Shown here piece by piece: positions 45,170 through 52,400 of a stretch of DNA of 64,000 nucleotides. Every line of letters begins with the position of its first letter. The first letter of the stretch is position 1. The DNA comes from CAYRNY01 sp964425755 (GTDB lineage Bacteria; Chloroflexota; Anaerolineae; Aggregatilineales; Aggregatilineaceae): the NCBI GenBank assembly GCA_964425755.1, contig CAYRNY010000004.1:177858-241857 (forward strand), read 5' to 3'. Under the pieces are notes generated by a model. That model was given only the letters and a program-made list of their open reading frames with translations, ran no database searches and was not told the DNA's origin. The translations under genes were made by a program, and so were the position numbers.

Positions 45170-46357
45170 ATGCATCGCAACCGACTTAACGCATTGCTTA
45201 TTGTTGTCCTGATGCTTGCGGCAGTCCCGCTGCTGCCCGCCGCACCGGCCCGTGCCGCGGAGACCGTGACGGTTGGCCTCTCCGTGCCCTCGCTAGAAGA
45301 CCCCTTTTACGCGGGCATGACCAACGGCGCCCAGGCCGCCGCCGATGAACTGACCGTCGATCTGGTGGTGACGTCGGCAGAAGGCGATATCGCAACCGAA
45401 CTGGCGAACGTCCAGGAACTGCTGGACACGGGCATTGACGCGCTGGTGATCAGCCCGGTGGATATGGACGCCAGCCGCGCCGCGATCGCGCTGGCGAACG
45501 ACGCCGCGGTGCCGGTTGTCCTGGCGGGCGCGCACGTCAGCGCCGCGCTGCTGGATGCCGAGGTCGCGGTGACGGTCGCGGCGGACGAGGTACAGGGCGG
45601 CCAGTTGGCCGGCAGCGTGCTGTGCAGCGCGCTTGACGGTGCGGGCACGGTAGTCGCGTTGCTCGGCGCGGCGGATGACGCGGTCGCGCAGCAACGCAGT
45701 GAAGGCTTGACCAGCTACGTCGCGGACGAATGCACCGGCCTGGACGTGGTGCCGTTCGAGAGCGCGGACATGGACCGTGACGCGTTCATTGAGGCGTTCT
45801 CTGCACTGCTGCGGGAACAGGATATCGCCGGTGTGCTGGCGATCAACGAAGCGCTGACGCTGCCCGCGATCGAGAGCACGATCATCACGCGACAAAGCGG
45901 GATCGCGGTCGTCAGCTTTGACGCCAGCGATGACGCGCTCGCCGCGCTGAACCAGGGCCGCCTGCGCGCCATCGTGCTGCCGGTCGGCTGGTGGATCGGC
46001 GGGGCCGGGGTTGAAGCCTCGGTCAGCCTGGCGAGCGGCGAAGCGGTGGACAGCACCATCCTGATCGACCTGGGCGTGCTGGACATCGAAACCGTCGTGC
46101 GCGGTCCGGGCGGGCGAACCCCGTTCGGCAAGGACGATCCGCGCGCCGGGTTCCCGGGCAGCCTGGGTGGTGACGGTGAACTTGAAGGTGGTGATGGCGA
46201 GCTTGAGGGCGGCGACGGTGAACTCGAGGGCGGCGACGGCGAACTCGAGGGCGGCGATGGCGAACTCGAGGGCGGTGATGGCGAGCTTGAAGGTGGTGAT
46301 GGCGAACTCGAGGGCGGCGACGGCGAGCTTGAGGGCGGCGACGGCGAACTCGAATAA
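45170..46357 (+). CDS. Orphan sugar-binding-like secreted protein with acidic repeat tail
   Basis: The 395-residue protein has a Sec signal peptide (NALLIVVLMLAAVPLLPAAP, cleavage near ARAAE), a type I periplasmic-binding domain (VGLSVPSLEDPFYAGMTNGA, DTGIDALVISPVDMDAS, VVSFDASDDALAALNQGRL) and then, from residue 333, nine perfect GGDGELE heptads that run to the C-terminus. The binding fold suggests it captures a sugar or other small ligand outside the cell. No permease or ATPase is encoded beside it, so it may signal rather than transport. The highly acidic tail (three D/E per seven residues) could bind calcium or a basic partner. An AAGGAG lies before the ATG. Confidence 0.85.
   Translation: MHRNRLNALLIVVLMLAAVPLLPAAPARAAETVTVGLSVPSLEDPFYAGMTNGAQAAADELTVDLVVTSAEGDIATELANVQELLDTGIDALVISPVDMDASRAAIALANDAAVPVVLAGAHVSAALLDAEVAVTVAADEVQGGQLAGSVLCSALDGAGTVVALLGAADDAVAQQRSEGLTSYVADECTGLDVVPFESADMDRDAFIEAFSALLREQDIAGVLAINEALTLPAIESTIITRQSGIAVVSFDASDDALAALNQGRLRAIVLPVGWWIGGAGVEASVSLASGEAVDSTILIDLGVLDIETVVRGPGGRTPFGKDDPRAGFPGSLGGDGELEGGDGELEGGDGELEGGDGELEGGDGELEGGDGELEGGDGELEGGDGELEGGDGELE
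46166..46354 (+). repeat. 21-bp tandem repeat, 9 copies, coding for GGDGELE
   Basis: Nine in-frame 21-bp units encode identical heptads while differing at third positions (GGC/GGT, GAA/GAG, CTC/CTT). Synonymous drift with perfect protein identity suggests selection on the peptide rather than fresh slippage, although some recent copying is possible. Confidence 0.9.
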
Positions 46358-46389
46358 ACCACGCCTGCCACGACGATAAGCAAGAACGT

Positions 46390-46428
46390 AACCCGCCATC
46401 CTGGATCACCTGGGATGGCGGGTTTTTT
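46390..46428 (+). terminator. Rho-independent terminator after the binding-protein gene
   Basis: AACCCGCCATCC (46390-46401) and GGATGGCGGGTT (46413-46424) form a perfect 12-bp stem ending in a run of six T residues. Confidence 0.93.
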
Positions 46429-46472
46429 CGTCTACGGGCCAGAGGCTAATGGTTCGCGTCCGGACCTTCTAT

Positions 46473-49400
46473 CTATGCGTCGCACGCGTCGCCGATCCCG
46501 TCACCATCGGAGTCGGCCTGGTCCGGATTGGGCGTGTCGGGGCAGTTGTCGCTTGCGTCCGGCACGCCATCGCCGTCAGCGTCGGGGAACATACCCGCGT
46601 CGTAGGTGATCGTGCCGCCGGATGTCGCCGTGACCGGCGTTGTCTCGCCGGTGGCCGGATCAACGTCACTGTCGATGTTGTCGTTCGCGGCATCCTGCGG
46701 GCTGAAGCTGTATCCCGCCAGCAGCGTCACAACCAGCCGGTACGCCGGGCCGGGCGCGACATCCAGCGTGTAGCCGCCACCACCGGCTGACGTGGTGGAC
46801 CCCACCGGTGTATCGCCGTTCCACGCCGTGACCGTCACCCCGTCCAGCCCCGGTTCCGCGCCGCCTTGCCGCCCGTTCGCGTCATCATCCTGCCAGATCA
46901 GGCCGCTGAACGTGTAGTACTGCCACACCCCGGCGGATAGCGTGACCGCGTCCGCCGAGCCGACGGTGAACGCCGCGACAGTGCCACCGGTGTCAACGTC
47001 GCTGTCCGCGCCCGGCGTGGTGAACTCGTAACCTGCCGGCTGGGAGTACGTCGCGTAATACGTGTCGGGCGGCACGCTGGCGGTGAAGGTCTGCGTATCG
47101 CTCTGCACGACGCTATCGTCGCTGGCACGGTAAAGCGTGATCGTGCTGCTGCCATTCGGCAGCGCGGAGTCGCCCGCGTCGCGCGCGCCGTCCGCGTTCA
47201 TGTCTTCCCAGGGACCTTGCAACGTGATCGCCGCGTTTTCCCACAGCCCCACGTCCACGTGCGGGTTATCCGCAGCCGACAGAACTGTGACGCTGGGGCC
47301 GGTGCCGCTGGAGTCGACGTCGCTGTCGCGCGTGTCGTCGCCACCCTGGTCCGCCGGGCTGAACGTCGCGCCTGCCGGGGCCGTCACCACGATCCGGTAA
47401 CTGCCCGGGTCGACGGTGAACTGGTACGCGCCACCGGCATCGCTGGTTGTCGTGGCGATCTGCGTCGTCAGCGTGTCGTCGTAAAGCGCGATCTGCACCC
47501 CGGCGTAACCCGGCTCGCCCGCATCCTGCACGCCGTTCGCGTTCAAGTCGTGCCAGACCGTGTCCCCGATCGTGCCGCCGGTGAACAGCCCGGCATCCTG
47601 ATCCAGCACCTCACCTGCTGCTGGCGCAACCTCGGGCGTGGTCCCGGTTGCGGGATCAACGTCGCTGTCGGTCGCGTCGTCGCCACCCTGATCCTGCGGG
47701 CTGAACGTGTAACCGTCGGGCGGCGTCACGCCGATGCTGTAACTGCCGGGCGGGTATCCTGCGAACGCGTACGCGCCGGATGCATCGGTTTGCTGCGACT
47801 CCTGCGGCCAGCCACCGTCATCGTACAGCGTGACCTCGACCGCCGGCAGCGGCGGCTCGCCCGCGTCCTGTACCCCGTCCGCGTTCGTGTCGTGCCAGAC
47901 CGTGCCGCTGAACCCTACCGGCGCGTACAGCCCGGCATCGACCACGTACACCCCGCCGGATTGCGCCGTGATCAGCGGGCTGTCCCCGGTCGCAGGGTCG
48001 ATATCGCTGTCGGTCGTGTCGTCGCCCTGGTTCGCCGGGCTGAACAGCAGCCCGGACGGCGCGGTCACCCGCACGACATACGCGACTCCCGGCGTGGCAG
48101 GGAAGCTGTACAGGCCGTCCGGCCCCGTCGTGACGCTGGCGAGGGGGGCCGCCGCGCCATCTTCCCACAACTCAACGCTGACGCCCTCAAGCCCGGCCTC
48201 AGACGCGCCTTGCACGCCGTCCGCGTTGGCGTCGTTCCACACCCAGCCGGTGATCACCGCCGGCAGGTACATCCCGGCATCACGCGTCGTGTCCGTCGCG
48301 CCGGAGTCCACGCGGAACGCGGCGCTCTGCCCGGCAGCATCCACGTCGCTATCGAGCGCGTCGTCGTCGCCCTGGTCCTGCAGCGTGAAGACGTACCCTT
48401 CCGGCAGCGCGACGTCGAGCATGTAGTCTTGCGCCGGGTCCAGCCCGGTGAAGGCGTACAGGCCGTCGGCGTCGGTGACCTGGGTGTCCACGCTGTCCCA
48501 TTCGAGCGTGGCCGTATTGTAGACGTAAAGCGCCACGTCCACGCCTTCAAGTCCCGGCTCGCCTGCGTCCTGCATCCCGTTGCCGTTGGTGTCTTCCCAC
48601 ACGCGATCGCCGACCGCGCCCAACGTCCAGAACCCGGCATCACGATCGGCGGTCGCGCCGGAGAGCAGCGCGAACGTATCCGTCTGGCCGGTCGCGGGAT
48701 CGGCGTCGCTGTCGAGCGCGTCGTCGCCGCCCTGGTCCGCCGGGCTGAAGCTGTAGCCATCCGGCAGCGCGAACTGCACGCTGTACGATCCCGGCGCGTA
48801 TCCCGTGAAGCTATAGTCACCGGAAGCGTCGCTCGTGGTTGTCGCTTGCAGTGTCCCCTCTGCGTACAGTTCGACGGTCACCCCGGCCTGACCCGGCTCG
48901 CCCGCGTCCTGCACGCCGTCCGCGTCCAGGTCGTGCCACGCGGTCCCGCCGATCGTCACCGGGGCATACAGCCCGGCGTCGAAATCGTACGTCGCCTCGG
49001 AGGGCGGCGTAAACGCGTCGGTCAGCCCGGTGGCGGGATCGGCGTCGCTATCGGCAGCGTCATCCGTCGCGCTGGCAGGGACGAACACATACGCGCCCGG
49101 CGCAAATTCGAGCACGTAACTCCGGCCCGCCACCACGTTGCTGAACGTGTAGCTGCCGTCTGCGGCGGTGGTCTGCGTGGCGTAGGCGGTGGTGAGCGCA
49201 GCATCCCACAGCGTCACGTCGATGCCTTCGATCCCCGTCTCGCCACCCACCTGGATACCGTCACCTTCCGGGTCTTCCCAGACGGTCCCGCCGACCGTGA
49301 CCGGGAGCGTCATCCCGGCATCCAGATCGACGCTTGCGCCGGACAGCGGCGCGATGGTGAGCGTCTGCCCGCTGGCGTCCGGGTCGCTGTCGGCGCTGTC

Positions 49401-52400
49401 GTCGTCGCCCTGGTCCTGCGGGCTGAAGTGGTACCCGGCCAGCGGCACAAACGTGATGTAGTACTCCCCGCCCGGCGTGACCGCCGCAAAGCTGTAATTG
49501 CCACCACCAGCGGTGGTCTGCGACGCGATCGGCATCCCGGCAGCGGCATCCCACAGCCGCACCGTGACACCGTCCAGTTCGTTGCCCGCCAATTCGTTCT
49601 GAGTACCGTCGGCGTCCAGGTCGTGCCAGACCGTGCCGCTAATCCTGGCGTCGCGGTACAGCCCCGCGCTGAAGACGTGGGTCTCGCCGGACAGCGGCGT
49701 GACGGTGCCCGTCTGTCCCGTCGCCGGGTCGGGATCGCTGTCAGCACCCTGCGGGCTGTGCCGGTAGCCCGCCGGTGGCGTGACACGCACGTAATACCCG
49801 CGCCCTGGCGTCAAACCGCCGAAGCTGGCGCTGCCGTCCGCGCCGGTCTGCTGCGTGGCGACCAGCGTGTCCGGGTCCGCGCCGTTATCCTGGTACAGCG
49901 CCACCTCGACCGCGCTCAGCGGGGTGTCGCCAGCGTCTTGCACGCTGTCGGCGTTGAAGTCTTCCCACACGGTGATCGTGACCGTCGCTTGCTGGTACAG
50001 GCCGGAGTCACGATCATGCGTCTCGCCCGACAACGGCGTGAGCGGGGCGGCCTGGCCGCCGGTGTCCGTGTCGCTGTCGCGCGTGTCGTCGCCGCCCTGG
50101 TCCTGCGGGCTGAACACGTAACCCGGTGGGGCTGTCACGACCACGCTGTAGGCCACGCCCGGCGTCAGGTCCGCGAAGCTGTAAGCGCCGCCCACAGCGC
50201 TGGTCGTGCTCGCGACGACCGCGCCGTCGCTGTACAGCTCAACGCCCACATCCGCGATCCCGGACTCCGCGCCGCCGTCCTGAATACCGTCGGCGTCCAG
50301 GTCATGCCACACCGTGCCGCCGATCGTCGCGTTGCGGTACAGGCCCGCGTCAAGGTCCGGCGCGTCACCGGACAGCGGCGTGATGCTACGCACCCCGCCC
50401 GGAAAATCGCTGTCGAGCGCATCGTCCGCCCCTTGATCGGCGGGACTGAACAGGTAATCCGGCGGCGGCAGGACTTCAAGGGTGTACGTCGTCCCCGGCG
50501 TCAGATCGCTGAACAGGTACGTCCCGCCCGCGCCGGTGATCACGCTTTCGAGCGACGTCCCACCGGCGGAAAGCCTGACCGTGACGCCGCTCAAGGGGGC
50601 CTCAGCGCCGCCCGCCTGGATGCCGTCGGCGTCCAGGTCGTGCCAGACCAGCCCGCTGATATCCACCGGCTGGTACACCCCGGCGGACCGCGTGATCGAC
50701 TCGCCGGATTGCAGCGTGAACGGCGGGGTACGCCCGTCGCTGCCGGTGTGGCTGTCCGCCCCTTGCTGCGTGAAGACGTAACCCGGCGGCTGTGTATAGG
50801 TGACGTAGTACGTCCCCGGCAGGACCGCGATCGGGCTGGCGGTGCCGGTCGTGCCGGTCCAGATCACGCTATCGTCGGCGGCGTCAAAGAGCGTGATCGT
50901 GCTGCTGCCGTCCGGCAGGAACACATCCCCCCCGTCTTGCACGCCGTCCGCGTTGAGGTCGTCCCACGGCGCGGTGATGCTCACCTCCGCGCGCAGGAAC
51001 CAGCCCGCGTCCAGCGTCGTGATGTCGTCGCCCGACACCAGCGTGAAGCTCGCCGTCTGCCCAGTCGCCGGGTCGATGTCGCTGTCGGCGGCGTCGTCCC
51101 CACCCTGATCCTGCGGGCTGATCACCAGATCGGTGAGCGCGGGCCACACCACGCGCAACGTATAGCTGCCGGGCCGGATGCCGCCGATGCTGTACGCGCC
51201 GTCAGCGTCCGGTGTGGTCGCCGTGACCAACGCGCCCCCGGCGGTGTAAAGCTCGACACTCACCGCGCCGGGAATGCCGCCCGGCTCGCCTGCATCCTGC
51301 ACACCGTCGCCGTTCAGGTCGTGCCACAGGCGATCCCCGACCTGCGCGGGGACGTACAGCCCCGCATCGTGGATCAGGTCGTCCGTGCCCTGCGGCAGCA
51401 CGATCGTGCCCGCGTAACCGTCTGCGGCGGCGTCACTATCTTGCGCATCGTCGCCGCCCTGGTCCTGCGGCGTAAAGACGTACCCCGGCGGTGCTTCAAA
51501 CGCGAGGGCATACGTGCCGGGTGCGAGGCGCTCAAACCGGTACGCGCCACCGGCGTCGCTGGTCGTGCTGCTGACCGGCGTCCCCCCCGCATCCGACAGC
51601 GTGACCGTCACCCCGGCCAGGCCGGGTTCCCCCGCGTCCTGCACGCCGTTGCCATTCACGTCAACCCAGACACGGTCCCCGATGCTGCTCACGAGATACA
51701 GCCCGGCGTCAAGCGTCGCGTTCACCTCGCCGGAGACGACCGTAAACGGCGCGGAGACACCGTCTCCATTCACGTCGCTGTCGAGCGCGTCATCCGCGCC
51801 CCGGTCCTGTGGCCCGAAAGCGTACTCGTCGGGCCGGCTGACCGCGATCGTATACGTGCCCGGCACGACCGTGTTGAAGCTGTAGTTCCCGGCGGCATCG
51901 GTGGTCGTCGCGATGACTTCCGCCCCGCCTGAATCGCGCAGCGACACGGTGAAACCGGCCAGCCCCGGCTCGCCTGCGTTCTGGATGCCGTCCGCGTTGG
52001 CGTCATTCCAGACCCGGTCGCCCACCGTCGCATAGCGGTACATGCCCGCGTCATAGCGTCGCGTGAAGGTGCCCAGCGGCGCGGAGAACACCGGGGTCTG
52101 GCCGGTGGCGGGGTCCGGGTCGCTGTCGGCGTCGCCGGTGGTCTGGAACGCCGGGCTGAAATGGTAATCCGATGGCAGCACGAAACGGATGTAGTAGCTG
52201 CCCGCATCGATCGCGCTGAACAGGTAATTGCCCCCGGCGTCGGTGGTGGCGGTTTTCACCCGCGTTCCCGTGTCGGTATAAAGCTCGACCCGCACGCCGG
52301 GCAGGCCGGGTTCGCCAGCATCCTGCACCCCGTCGGCGTTGATATCGTGCCACACGCGATCGCCTAAGACGGGGTTCGCTACCGGATCGCACGCATCACC

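Noticed and set aside
45715..46383. Minus-strand frame encoding Ser/Pro repeats opposite the GGDGELE tail
   Set aside because: The repeat is a by-product of the 21-bp units read backwards; the plus-strand frame has a signal peptide, binding fold and terminator.
47217..51932. A 1571-codon plus-strand frame opposite the giant secreted protein
   Set aside because: It mirrors the repeat codon pattern of the minus-strand gene, is Arg/Val-rich without any domain or start signal, and overlaps a clear signal-peptide protease with repeats.
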